From contig CM029663.1 of NCBI GenBank assembly GCA_017311315.1, positions 23,111,412 to 23,175,411 on the forward strand: a stretch of 64,000 nucleotides of DNA, read 5' to 3'. This document shows positions 22,340 through 32,605 of this stretch, one piece after another (positions within the stretch are counted from its first letter, which is position 1; each line of letters begins with the position of its first letter). The stretch comes from Dendrocalamus latiflorus (Eukaryota > Streptophyta > Magnoliopsida > Poales > Poaceae). The translations under genes were made by a program, and so were the position numbers. The notes under the pieces were generated by a model that made no database searches, was not told the origin of the DNA, and saw only the letters and a program-made list of their open reading frames with translations.

Positions 22340-23807
22340 AGTGTTGGTGCTCACCAAAAATTAATCGGATATATATATAGTTACATACCTGTGCGTTGTA
22401 ACGGAACTCATTAAATGTATAAAGAATCGTGCTATAAAAGAGAGTTGCTCTGATCAGTTAGAAAGTGAATAATGGTGGGAAGTTAAGGAAATAGAGCGGT
22501 TGAAGGAAAATGGACGTACAACCACTAACTCATTCTTTTATAATAGTAATGATATATGCACGTGCGTGTCGAGTGAGACGCCCGCCGCTCCGGAGGCCTG
22601 TATCTATCCAAAGACATATGAAAAAAAAAGGTTTGTTGACACGGTGCCGTGTAGTCCGGTATGTAACTAAACGTCTATGTGCATGTCCTTCTGGAGTTCT
22701 GCTTCATCCCAGCTGGCTTGTGCAAAGATTTTTCCCGATCAATTGTTGTAGCCTTATCGTTGTGTCAGTTAGGTTATCTGGCTAAATTTTTTAGTGTATA
22801 TATATGTATGTGTTGGGTGTCATGGAGATCTGATAATTGGCCCACAAAATTCAACCCGTGTAACCTGTTCGATGTAACCAAACGTCTAAACTCGCACTCG
22901 GAAATTAGTGGCCGCACTGGGAAAAGACTTCAATGAAAATGTTCGAACCTGTACGTGGAGCCCCCTTCAAGCAGAGTAGCTGCATAGCGTTACGTAATTT
23001 AAGTACTAGTACCAGTAGGAGGCTCACTGTCAGAAGCTACAAAAAAGGAGGGCCCGTACGTTTGTGGTCCCAAAAGATATGGAGCTACCGATGATTGACC
23101 GTTGGGTTACCCCGCCAGCAAAAAAAAAAAGGGTACAAATCTATCTAGCTGTGCACGGCATCCCAATGGAACTAACGATGATTACAAAGCAGAATAAAGT
23201 ACTGATAGAACATCTTCAATGGTCTACCTTAGCCGTCATTTCGCCCACAGCTGAGGTGAAAGGGAGAGAGTGTTAAAGACTGGCTCGTGCCATCCGTCCT
23301 GCAAGCGACGAGCTTAATTGGCCTACGAAACAATGAGGCAAGAGACGACTCAATTCGCTATTCGATTAGAAACCATCCACTTGCAACGTATTTTGTCAGC
23401 ATGGCCTTGCTCGCGAGTTGTGCCGACGGAGGAGACAATGAGGATCACGGCGAAGGCGAAGCAAGAGCATGAGGACTTTGGCGGAGGCGGGCACGGCAAC
23501 TTGTAAGCACAAAATTTTTTGTTCGTTGCTGTTGACTGCGTGAACGGGAAAAAAATGAATAGCTCCATATTACAATCTAGCACAAGCTAATGTATGCATT
23601 CAGGCTTACTTTTAATGATGCATCAACACTACCTGGCCCAAGCTTGAAGGCCTAAATGGTTGCTTCTACTTTGTACAAAGTACTCGTTTCAGTGTACAAA
23701 CTCAACTTGCAACCTTATACAATTTCAATCAGTCCAAAGCCATTCTTATAGCATGCTTAGTACTGCTATTTTTTAGGCAGATACATGATAGTTTGCTACA
23801 ACATTAG
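22340..23807. other. Intergenic, no gene recognised
   Basis: Several short open frames exist on both strands, but none shows a family signature, splice-consistent continuation or strong codon bias. A phrase near 22650-22690 recurs loosely at 22860-22890 ('gtaac.aaacgtct'). Confidence 0.4.
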
Positions 23808-24043
23808 GGGTGGGTTCTTTGGGATATGGCTTATAGCTAAAATTTTTGAATTCTGGACTGTTCATGAGAGGTGGTACGCAAAAAAAAAATAGTTGCATAT
23901 AATTTTAGTTAATATAACTGAACTCGGTACAGTTTATACTACAATCTACCTGTAGACCCCGCCTTAAAAAACGTACCGTTTAAAAGTTAGTTCCTGTAGC
24001 AAATATAAGCCAAAGTCAAAGTTAAGTCTTGCCGAACCCACCC
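23808..24043 (+). mobile_element. MITE with GGGTGGGTTC ends and 3-bp target duplication
   Basis: A 236-bp element with terminal inverted repeats GGGTGGGTTC and GAACCCACCC, flanked by the triplet TAG (23805-23807 and 24044-24046). The interior has the family words GGCTTATAGCTAAAATTTTT and CCCCGCCTTAAAAAACGTAC. No ORF. It is the best-preserved copy in this window and serves as the reference for the others. Confidence 0.7.
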
Positions 24044-24046
24044 TAG

Positions 24047-25004
24047 GTATTGCAAATTTGTTGTAGCATTTGGCCTACCTTAGCTACAGCATCAGGTATT
24101 TCAAATTTGTTGTAGCATCAGGCCTACCTTATTGAATTACTTATCTATTTGCAAACCAATTTAGTGATGAATAAGCAGGAGTAGCTAGCACCTGGAAGAA
24201 ATTTTGAACCATTCATTGCTTTATGAGAAAAGTAGAAAATGCCTTGGAGAGAATCGGCTCACAAAATTTTTTGCTTCGATTCACCTATCTTTTGCCTCGA
24301 ACTTCAAAGCTTCGTCAAGACAAAGCGATTACCTGAAGTTTTAACATGCTTTCTTTTGGCCAGACCAATTGCCTCAAGTTTCAATATGGTTCAATGCTTA
24401 CATACAAAAACCAGTATATCCTCACAAATTCATTGCATACATTCATTTCGCTGATTCATTCCACACATCCATTTCATATTAATCTCCTTGATTCAGAATT
24501 CAACTCACAAATTGCATACAACACATACACCGAAATTTTGCATGCTCACAACACATAGTGGGAGGCTAGGCGGAGAAGCCCCAAACCCTAGGTACATGCC
24601 TTCCTTGGAAGGTAGAGGCCTGGTTCTTTGGCGTCGATGGAGTTGGCTGAGCTAGGGATGGGGCGGCATGGATGGGAGAGGCGACGGGAGGGGCAGCGCA
24701 TCCAACCCTAGCTGCAGGCACATTGGGTGATTGAGGCTACGACGGTTGAAATAGAGCAGAGATGGGAGACGGCGTCACTAGAGATGTATGGCTTGGCGAT
24801 GGCGGGAGCAGGAAAGGATGCGACGGATAGTCAGAGGTTGGAGGGGGCGGTGCTACAATGTGAGAAGAAAAATTGATTGGGGAGAAGGGCATACGAGAGA
24901 GAGAGAGGAGCCATGGAAGGTGGAGGGCGTTTTTCGTAATAAGGTGTGGCCGCACGTAGGGGTTTTTGCAAAATGGACTAGGTGAATTGGGATTTCCACT
25001 CATC
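24047..25004. other. Intergenic, no gene recognised
   Basis: 24560-24990 is GC-richer and has a minus-strand frame of 88 codons rich in Pro and Ser (24737-25003), without homologous features that I recognise. It may be a transposon or gene-leader fragment. Confidence 0.35.
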
Positions 25005-25007
25005 TTC

Positions 25008-25165
25008 GGGCCTGTTGGCGCGGCTGCTGCTTATAGCTTTTGGCTGAAATTTTTGAATTTTAACTGTTTACGACAGAAATTATAGAGAGATAAATACCCT
25101 ATTTAAAAATTAAGTACTATAGCAAAAATCAAAAATTACTAACTTCAGTTGAAAAGAACAGACCC
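25008..25165 (+). mobile_element. Short copy of the 3-bp-TSD MITE family
   Basis: Ends GGGCCTGTT and AACAGACCC are near-perfect inverted repeats, flanked by TTC on both sides (25005-25007 and 25166-25168). The interior keeps GCTTATAGCTTTTGGCTGAA and 'aaaaattaagtactatagca'. At 158 bp it lacks the middle of the 23808 copy. It lies 330 bp beyond the 3' end of the GATA gene. Confidence 0.65.
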
Positions 25166-25495
25166 TTCATAACCGCATGGCCGCTTGCACTTTAGCACTC
25201 AGTTGAGCTTTTGCCCGGCCTATACATGTTGCCGTCTGGCTAGTAGTTATCATCATGCAAGTATAGGCAACGTAGGCTCTAAAAAAGGAGAGAACAGAAA
25301 GAATCATCATGCAGCAAGCAGGAAATGAGATGGGAGGAATTAAATAAATTAATCCATTTCAGCTAGCTTCAACTTTCATGCAGCCGGGTCGTTGGTCAAG
25401 CACAGCCTCTCGTGCCCTCAAAAAGAAGTACAGCGTCCTGTTTGTTACTAAAAAGGGGAGAAGAAAAAGAGAGAGACCAGTAGTAGTCTAGCTTG

Positions 25496-26321
25496 CTAGT
25501 AGTACTGGAACAGACTCGGCATCTCCCGGACGGCGACGAACGCCGGCGATGGCGAGGGCATGACGCCGAGCCCCCACGGCAGGCACGGCCCGTCCTCGTC
25601 GGCCGCGTCGCCGAACATCCCGAAAGATGCCGCCTTCGCCACGGCCGGGCCGTAGCATCCCCACTGCTGCTGCTGCCGCGCGTACCCGCACGCGTGCTCC
25701 ACCCCGCTGTCCGATGCCACCGCCGCGGCGGCCGCGCGCCTCTCCTCCTTCTTGTACCGGATCCCACACGCGTTGCACAACGACTGCAAGTAGCATGCAC
25801 ATGTACGTGTCAGTGTCGTGCATCAGTTAGTATCAAAATTATGTATACCTGCGGTGCACGGGCTTGTATGTGTGAACCAATATGGCCGCATGTTCAGTGT
25901 ACATACGTGGTCGTGTGATCGATGTATACTTGACACACACCTTTGGTCCGCGCGGCCCGTTCCTCCAGAGCGGAGTGGAAGACCGGCGAGCCGACGCGGT
26001 GCCGGCGTTACGCTGGTCCGTGCGCGCCGCACCGCTCTCGTGCCTCCCGTTGCAGCTGAGCACCGCCTCCCACGGCAGCCCGGCAGAAGCCGGCACGCGC
26101 GCGCCCGCCTCGGCGCGCCTGGTGGACGGCGTGCCGAGCGACAGCGTGCAGTCCACCGAGCCTCCGTACGACGATCCTTCGAAGCCCCGGGCTTCCTCGT
26201 CGCCGCAATGCTTGTAGTGGTGGTAGTGCTCCCCCGGCGCCGCCGCGAACAGCAGCGAGCAGCCGCCGCCGCAGCTGCCGTAGAGCAGCCCGCACGTGCA
26301 TGGCGCCGCCTCGTGCAGCAT
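25496..26321 (-). CDS. HAN/TSH1-type GATA transcription factor with a defective zinc finger
   Basis: Two exons on the minus strand: 26321-25941 (127 codons) and 25783-25496 (95 codons plus stop), joined over a 157-bp GT-AG intron in the usual place inside the GATA finger; 222 residues. The family (HANABA TARANU of Arabidopsis, tassel sheath1 and NECK LEAF1 of grasses) acts in the nucleus in shoot, bract and flower boundary formation. The N-terminus has the HAN region: CTCGLLYGSCGGGCSLLF at 8-25 and SVDCTLSLGTPSTRR at 55-69. The finger reads SSTPLWRNGPRGPK (114-127) then SLCNACGIRYKKEERRA (128-144). The expected first pair, CxNC, that should come just before the TPLW segment is absent: ARR is followed directly by SSTPLW, an in-frame loss of about six codons. 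Only two of four zinc ligands remain. The ATG chosen is the first that gives the HAN start; an upstream in-frame ATG at 26378 is possible. Confidence 0.85.
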
Positions 26322-26628
26322 CGTCTTGGCTACTGCTTGCAGGGTTAGACGATCGAACGGAGATCGCAATGGCACCACAAGTCTATAGTGTATACTACTA
26401 TAGTCTGCTGGTATTGGTGGTATCGGGATGATATTAATATAGATAGCTTTGTGACTGGAGGAACGAGGTAGGGGCCGGGGGTCGAGGGGTTGCCTGTTCT
26501 TGGAAATGGCTACGAGTACGACACCACGGTTCGATCGCGTGTGTTAGCTCGTGCTACGCGTTGCTTGGCGAGGCCCGCAAGATTGTGGCACATGTGGGGT
26601 GTGGGCGGGAGGGTACGGGGGCTCGGGT

Positions 26629-26636
26629 TCTTATAG
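26629..26636 (-). promoter_or_regulatory. TATA-like box of the GATA gene
   Basis: CTATAAGA on the minus strand, about 310 bases before the ATG at 26321. This would give a 5' leader of roughly 280 bases. Confidence 0.45.
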
Positions 26637-26639
26637 CGA

Positions 26640-27309
26640 CGACGTGGGAGTAAGCAGCTGGCCCGACCTGGCTGGCTAAGATTCGGATTCCGGCCGGGCG
26701 CGGGACGCGATGCAACGCGCGCACCGCAGGGAGGGAGGAGGATGTCTCGTGTCTGGCAGTGGGGCGCGGTCAAAGATGGAGGGAGTGGCGTTGCGCTCGG
26801 TCAAAAGAGCGGCCACGTGAATTAGGGAACAGTCTCCCATGCACATACTACGGCTCAAGCCGATCGGAGGAAGGAGACGATCGAAGGGCGTCGTGCGTGC
26901 GCTTGAACGGCAACTCCGCCATTGGAGTTTGCCGATCACGAGGGGCACAGTTCGATGTGTCCCTCCCTCTTCCCACTCCTCTGCGGGGCTGTGGGATCCC
27001 AGGCCAGACCACCACCGGGTGCACAAGCTTGGCTAGCAACAAGGAGATGCATGGCATGGCGTGCGTGCGTATGGTGAATGCAGCACTAAATACCGAATTG
27101 TCGGTCTGCGGTAGCCTATCGTATTGCCAATGAGAGATAGAAAAACACTATTGTGGCTATAGCGAATTATTTTGGAAGCTATAATTCACGTCATGTTTTG
27201 ACGAAGGAGGGCAGCAGCGCCCACTCCCCGGTGCGGGAGAAGACGATAGCCATCACGTTGTCCAGATAGAACTAGGCAGTGACCACTTGGAATAAGACGT
27301 CGCCTCATC
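26640..27309. other. GC-rich upstream region of the GATA gene
   Basis: Many overlapping open frames on both strands, explained by high GC content; none carries a domain signature. Part of it is probably promoter. Confidence 0.4.
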
Positions 27310-27318
27310 GGCCAGGAG

Positions 27319-27477
27319 CAAGGGCGTAGCCAGCCCAAAGTTAAGACTCAGGCCCAGCTCACTAAAAGAAAAAAACATTGGAAAATTTCTGAGGTGGGCC
27401 TACAGTAAATCATAAAGAAAATTGTCAGCTGGGCCTTGGGCCATTGCCCCAGCGGCCTGAGGCCCAGCTCCGCCTCT
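27319..27477. mobile_element. Small hAT-like MITE
   Basis: A 159-bp element between direct repeats GGCCAGGAG (27310-27318 and 27478-27486; 8 or 9 bp counted). The left end CAAGGGCGTAGCCAGCCC pairs with the minus-strand right end AGAGGCGGAGCTGGGC. It interrupts older GC-rich sequence that reads on smoothly across the insertion (27190-27318 into 27487-27590). Confidence 0.65.
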
Positions 27478-27698
27478 GGCCAGGAGGGCGTACGGATGGA
27501 GTGGAAGCTAAAGTTGAACTGAATGGCTTCGAGTCTGCTGTCCCTCACCATCATCGGATGGCGCCCTGGCCCACTGGCTCGACAGCAAGAACCTTCTTTT
27601 CATGAGTAAGCAAATGAATATAGCTATTCAGTAACACATATCCCATTCCTTTAACCAACCTGACACAGGACTCCCAGCCCTGATGAGGTGAGGTCGGG

Positions 27699-29313
27699 GA
27701 ATTCAAGCCCCTTTCAGCCCTCCCAGAGGTAGTTTAATTCCAGATGTGGCTCTGTGTGGCAGGTTTTTCCTTTTTTCGGCTCCCTGGTGTGGCGAGGAAT
27801 CGTGCAAGACTTGGTGGCGCGCCCACACAATGCGCGAGAGGCTAGCGAGGTCGTACACCGAGTGAGGAAGGGGCACCCGGGCACCGCTCGAGGAGGGTGG
27901 CGTGGCCCGAGGCTACGCAACATCGTCGTGGGGAAAATTTTAAAGGGAAGAAATTACACCAATTTACAAGAAAACAATTAGAAAGATATTTTTTGTAGAG
28001 ATTGTAAGGTGTAGAAAATCAGCTGGAGAAAAAAAAATTATTTGTGGAGGGCCGTAACATGAAATTTTTGTAGGAGTCTGTTCGTGTTGTTATCGTTGTG
28101 CCTTGGTTTGCACGAAAAACAATATTGCAAGAAAATAATTAGAAAAATATTGCTTGCATAGTGGAGAAAAATATTTTTCCTACAAACAATATTTTGCAAG
28201 AAAACAATTAGAAAAATATTTTTTCTGCCCTGGTTTCCTACAAACAGATGGAACACGAGAGGATGGAGAAGCGACGGCACGCCGAAGATCGAAGCAGCTG
28301 TATCCGACGGGAGATGAAAGCTCACCTGGAGGCGTGTGGGCGTAAGGAGTTTGAGGCTCGTGAGGTGGGGCGCGTGAGAAAGGGCGAACTGGTGACCATG
28401 ACCAGGGTGGCCGACGAGGACTATAACACCGATCTCACGAGGAAATGCAAATGGCGCAAATGGCCGCGGTCAACGCAGTAGTTCAACTCTTTTCATCCAT
28501 ATGTCCTATACATTTTCAATTCCCTAAAGGCATGCGCGTATCACCCTTCGTTCCTGCATGGCATGTAACCCCCTTCTCGGATGAACTGTTATGTTGTTAT
28601 CGTTACATCATTTATCCAAAGTACTCCTCCATGCATGAATTACCTGTTGCATCACAATACCACTTACCTTCGTACTTACGAATCATTGCCACCTCAATCG
28701 TCCGCAAAAAATTCTCCACAAATTTATCGCACTACAACAACATATGACGATCAAAATATGTTATTGCGAGTATGACAGATTTCTTACTACATACAAAAAT
28801 TGTTATTTATCCCCATAATCATTTTCCTCGGATCAATCTAAATTTTTAATATTATTTTAAATTGATGACCGGTGTGCGACTTGTCAACGTGTCGCCGATC
28901 GGTTCAATGTACATTACATCATTTTGAACAAAATTAAAATTGTTTCAAAAATTTCGTGTTACAGCCCTCCACAAATAATATATTTTTTCTCCAACTAATT
29001 TTCTATACCTAACAATCTCTAAAAATATTTTTCTAATTTTTTCTTATAAAATTAGTGCAATTTCTTTCATTTAATTTTTTCCCTATGGAGATGTCGCGCG
29101 GCCTGGGCCGCGCTACCCTCCTCGCGTGACGCCCAGACGCGCCACCCTTCCTCGTGCGGAGGACGATCGCGCCAGCCCTCTCGCGCTGCGGGGCTGTGCC
29201 ACCAAGTCTTACGCATTCCTCGCCGTGCCAGGGAGCCAAAAAAAGAAAAACCTGCCACACGAGGTCACATCTGAAATTAAACTGCCATAGGGAGCCAAAA
29301 GGGGCTGGAATTC
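27699..29313. mobile_element. Mutator-like element with ~370-bp inverted arms
   Basis: A 1615-bp element flanked by an identical 9-bp direct repeat GAGGTCGGG (27690-27698 and 29314-29322). Inverted arms run 27699-28070 and 28946-29313, with ends GAATTCAAGCCCC and, on the minus strand, GAATTCCAGCCCC. Inside each arm the words GGCAGGTTTTTCC, 'ggctccctgg' and 'gtggagggc.gtaaca' recur. The unique centre (28071-28945) has no transposase. It repeats 'caagaaaa.aattagaaaaatat' three times and holds one charged open frame. Non-autonomous. Confidence 0.88.
28248..28481 (+). CDS. Hypothetical ORF in the Mutator-like element
   Basis: A 77-codon frame starting MEHERMEKRRHAEDRSSCIR, very rich in Glu, Arg and Lys and probably helical. 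A second frame (28445 on) reads MQMAQMAAVNAVVQ, so the source may have been longer and is now frameshifted. GC content rises sharply over this frame compared with the surrounding AT-rich element, suggesting captured exon sequence. I do not recognise the source gene. Confidence 0.25.
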   Translation: MEHERMEKRRHAEDRSSCIRREMKAHLEACGRKEFEAREVGRVRKGELVTMTRVADEDYNTDLTRKCKWRKWPRSTQ

Positions 29314-29322
29314 GAGGTCGGG

Positions 29323-30721
29323 TGGTCTTTTCCATTCACGTCATTTTGCAATGACACGATGGATCGAATCCAGAACCCCCAATGACCCGCGGGGTTCCTG
29401 CCCGCGCGCGCGGCCACGTCGGCCCCCACGCTCCCCCCGGCCGGCGCGTGTCGCCCGTTTTCGCGTACGGCCGGGGGAGGCAATTCCCTCCGGGTTTTTG
29501 GAAATTACGTAAAGGTCCTTTTTTCTCGCGAAACGGTCCCTGTAAGTTTTTCCTTTGGAAAAATTTTTGGATTGCGCCCGGCGGGTTTCTGAAATTGCGT
29601 ATAGGTCCTTATTTACTTACGTACAGGTCCTTACAAGTCCTCGATTTTTCCCAAAAAAGTCCTTCTGTTTTTCCGAAATTGCGCACGGGTCCTCGATTTT
29701 TTCCTCGATTTTTTTTACGAAACTACCTGCGAATTGTCGTCTCTTTTGCTTCGATCCACACGGTGGCTGGCGTGGCGTGGCGCCACGCCTACGTGGCTAG
29801 TTTATTACAATGTGTGATGTGTCTCCGCGCATGAAGCACGCAACGCCACCGTACCATCGCAGCGCTTTGACTACGTAGTAGTATATTTGGACCGATGGAT
29901 GATGTTACAGTACGATACCATACTCAGTTAACAGGCTCACGAGCTCATTCGAACAGGGACTTGAATCATTCTGAAGTAAGAGATCGATCTCTATGAACAG
30001 CTAGTTTCGTCACATGATTAGGTCAAGAAGAAGCGCTGCGAGTTTGCAAACACAAAGAGGAAAGGGCAAAGGAACCGTAGCGAAAGAATCAGCAAGAAAA
30101 ATAAAAGAGAAACCAACCAAATCAAAAGAAGCAAAAGGGAAAAGGAGGCGGCCACTGGCCAGGACTGGAGTAGCGAGGAGGATGAGGGAACACAGGAAAA
30201 GACGGGCGGGCGATCATGGCTCCCCCAAGTTTCCATAAAGTCCCCCGTCGAATCGAATCCGATCATCGGTCCAAGGAACAGTCTCGGTCAGGCATAGAAG
30301 ATCCCGCCTTTTGGCACAACTCCGCGCACGCAAACCCAGGATCGCTCGCTGCAATACACACCCCGGGGATCCGATACGGACCAGAGAACTATAGCCTGAT
30401 CATTTCGTCTTCTGCTTTCATCTCCTAGTTCTTCTAGGGCCTGGGAGAGCTGGTAGCATGCCTTTCCTTTTCTTTTCTTCGCTTGGTTTTCCTTTTTTTT
30501 CTTTATTGATGTTATCAGCTCTGCTTAATTCCCTGCCAAGTCAAAGGAGGCAGCGATGCCAGAGAAAGCGAAAGCCTGTGGAGCCCATCATTCCGTATGC
30601 TGCTGCCCAACGGCCAAAGCGCCGGCACGACCTTACCCAAAGCATGCAAACCTGCTTGGTCTTCCTTGCTTAACTGTAAACGTGAATCGATAATCATGTG
30701 TACTTACTCCATGCCTAAGTA
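29323..30721. other. Mixed intergenic with leader-like degenerate repeats
   Basis: 29380-29480 is very GC-rich. 29490-29740 repeats phrases such as GAAATTGCGTATAGGTCC and 'ccgaaattgcgcacgggtcct' several times. The same style of phrase occurs in the copia leader at 59080-59320, so this could be a fragment of a related element. 30000-30440 has no recognisable gene. Confidence 0.4.
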
Positions 30722-31062
30722 TGTGTTTGGTTCATGGGACCATGGGGGATGGGATGGGGCGGTCCTCGTTCCAGAGCTGTTTGGTTCAGAGTCAGGTGGG
30801 ATGGGGGATATCCCTCTAGGGAATATTCTGTGGATATGCTCTCAAATTGGGGATGATCCTATCCCCCAAAAATGAGGGGATGGTGAGGGATGAAGTGGGA
30901 CGAGTGGCTGACAGGTAGGCCCCGTCCCTAAAAAATGGGTTGGATCCATCCCGTCCCACCATGACTCTGAACCAAACAGAAAACAGGGACCGTCCCGTCC
31001 CGTCCCTAAAAAATGGGTTGGATCTATCCCGTCCCACCATGACTCTGAACCAAACACACCCT
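30722..31062. mobile_element. Nested pair of related MITEs
   Basis: The inner element is 30777-30979 (203 bp) with perfect ends CTGTTTGGTTCAGAGTCA and TGACTCTGAACCAAACAG. The outer one runs from TGTGTTTGGTTCATGGGACC (30722) to a right end at about 31057 that reads, on the minus strand, TGTGTTTGGTTCAGAGTCAT. The right-hand 55 bp therefore appear twice (30926-30979 and 31002-31056). G/C-run-rich, no ORF. Confidence 0.65.
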
Positions 31063-31199
31063 AAATGCATGCACAGAGTATCCAAGTACTCTATGATTTG
31101 TTGTGTACCGGAGTAGTAGCACTTATTCTAATGAGCATGAACAATAATATAATAATATATGTCAATTGTCTATAAATATATGCTACTTAAAAATTTGAA

Positions 31200-31433
31200 T
31201 GATATGAAGAGAGTAGAAAGAAAGATGATGTTTACTAGTATTTAAAAGATGGTCTTACAGACAGTTTTCTACTGTGTATATTATTGTATAGATAACTCAT
31301 TATTTTTATAGAGTCACTATAAATAATTATATAGATAACCTTTTGTATAAGTTGTCTTTAATTCTATCTGTAAATTATATAAATATATATTACAAATAAC
31401 CATTGTTTATACTATTATACATGCTCTTATGCC
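31200..31433 (+). repeat. Dispersed repeat, copy 2
   Basis: Partner of 22119-22330, same orientation, with words 'tattgtatagataactcatt', 'ataattatatagataacc' and the end 'catgctcttatgccc'. Non-coding. Confidence 0.6.
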
Positions 31434-32605
31434 CAGTTTGGCAGGGTTTGCACGCCTCGTGCTTCGTGTGATCTGTTGCTAGCTGCATGTCGAGACCGGA
31501 GCAGTAAAATAAGACGGGAGAAAAAACAAACGGAGAAGCACGAGCACCAAACAGTACCGGCAAACGGAGCACTAGTTGTATTTGCACCGTGGCGAGAGTT
31601 TGTGTTTGGTGCGTTGGCTGGGGTAGGCAATCCGCCCGAGGAGATCGTCGTTCAAAAAGTTATCCCGACACGGGCAGAGTTAAACCTAGAGATTGGTGTC
31701 CTTTGGTTGGGATATCTGAAGCCTGAAGCCCTCCTTCGAGTAGAGAGATGGGGCTGGGGACGGCATCTTTTGGAATGCGACTGTCCGGCGTTCTCGCTTA
31801 TCAAGGTTTGAATCATTCGTTCTTTTAACTCGTGTGTCGGAGCCGCTCAGCATACTATTGATACATAAGTACCCTATCATAGACTAATCTCCGATTAGCA
31901 ATAACAAACTCCTAAGTAGTAATTATTACAATAAGACCATACATGTTTCAACTCACTCTCAAGTTCTCTTACGTTAAGTCGTGATGTGACCTTTTCACAG
32001 CATACACGTGGATGCAGTGTATACATAGTATTCATCTTAACTTTAAGGCCCGATGAATTTGAACGAAATTTTGCAAGAAAACTCACGAGAAACAGTTCAA
32101 TTCTCGTATTTCAAATATAACCTAATTGGTGTGATGGTCAATGACACGACTTGCATGTATTCACCCTTCAATGATGGTCGGCAGCACGGTGCCAGCCGGG
32201 CCATCGTGTCGTAAGGCTTTGAGGGCTTTATCGTCGCCATCGAGTTAGCGGGCCCTCGCGACATGACCCATCAGTGGTCCTGCTGCGCCATCTGAATTCT
32301 GAGATCGGCCAGGGGACCTGCCGCTGCCGGCGTCGAGATTGACCGCATTCTTCTTCTCGGGTCCTGCGAAAATTAACAAATTTGGGGAAGTTCGATTTTG
32401 AAGAACGAAAACATTCCTTACTGGCTTTGCTACTAATCCTAGTAGTAACAAATCGCTTCCCCCGAAACACGCTCAGCGATCGAGATTTGAGTTTGCAACA
32501 CGTGCCATTTCCTCTGCGAGCTGTAAATACCAGTCTGGCCTGCTATGCTAAAAACAGGTAGTGACGGTAACCGATACCAGGTACTCCTTCCTTTCTGGTT
32601 CCCAC
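31434..32605. other. Intergenic, no gene recognised
   Basis: 31434-31800 is moderately GC-rich without recognisable exons. 31850-32150 is AT-rich. A possible terminal exon on the minus strand is noted separately. Confidence 0.4.
32245..32363 (-). pseudogene. Possible orphan terminal exon
   Basis: On the minus strand a good acceptor (ttaattttcgcag, ending at 32364) opens a frame of about 39 codons reading EKKNAVNLDAGSGRSPGRSQ and ending HVARAR-stop. Splice-site quality and composition look exon-like, but the gene family was not recognised. Any upstream exons would lie under the retrotransposon that begins 240 bp away. Confidence 0.25.

Noticed and set aside
24737..25003. Pro/Ser-rich 88-codon minus ORF
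   Set aside because: No family signature or splice context; it ends next to a MITE.
25396..25830. Other frames over the GATA exon 2 and the plus strand
   Set aside because: Composition shadows of the GATA coding exon.
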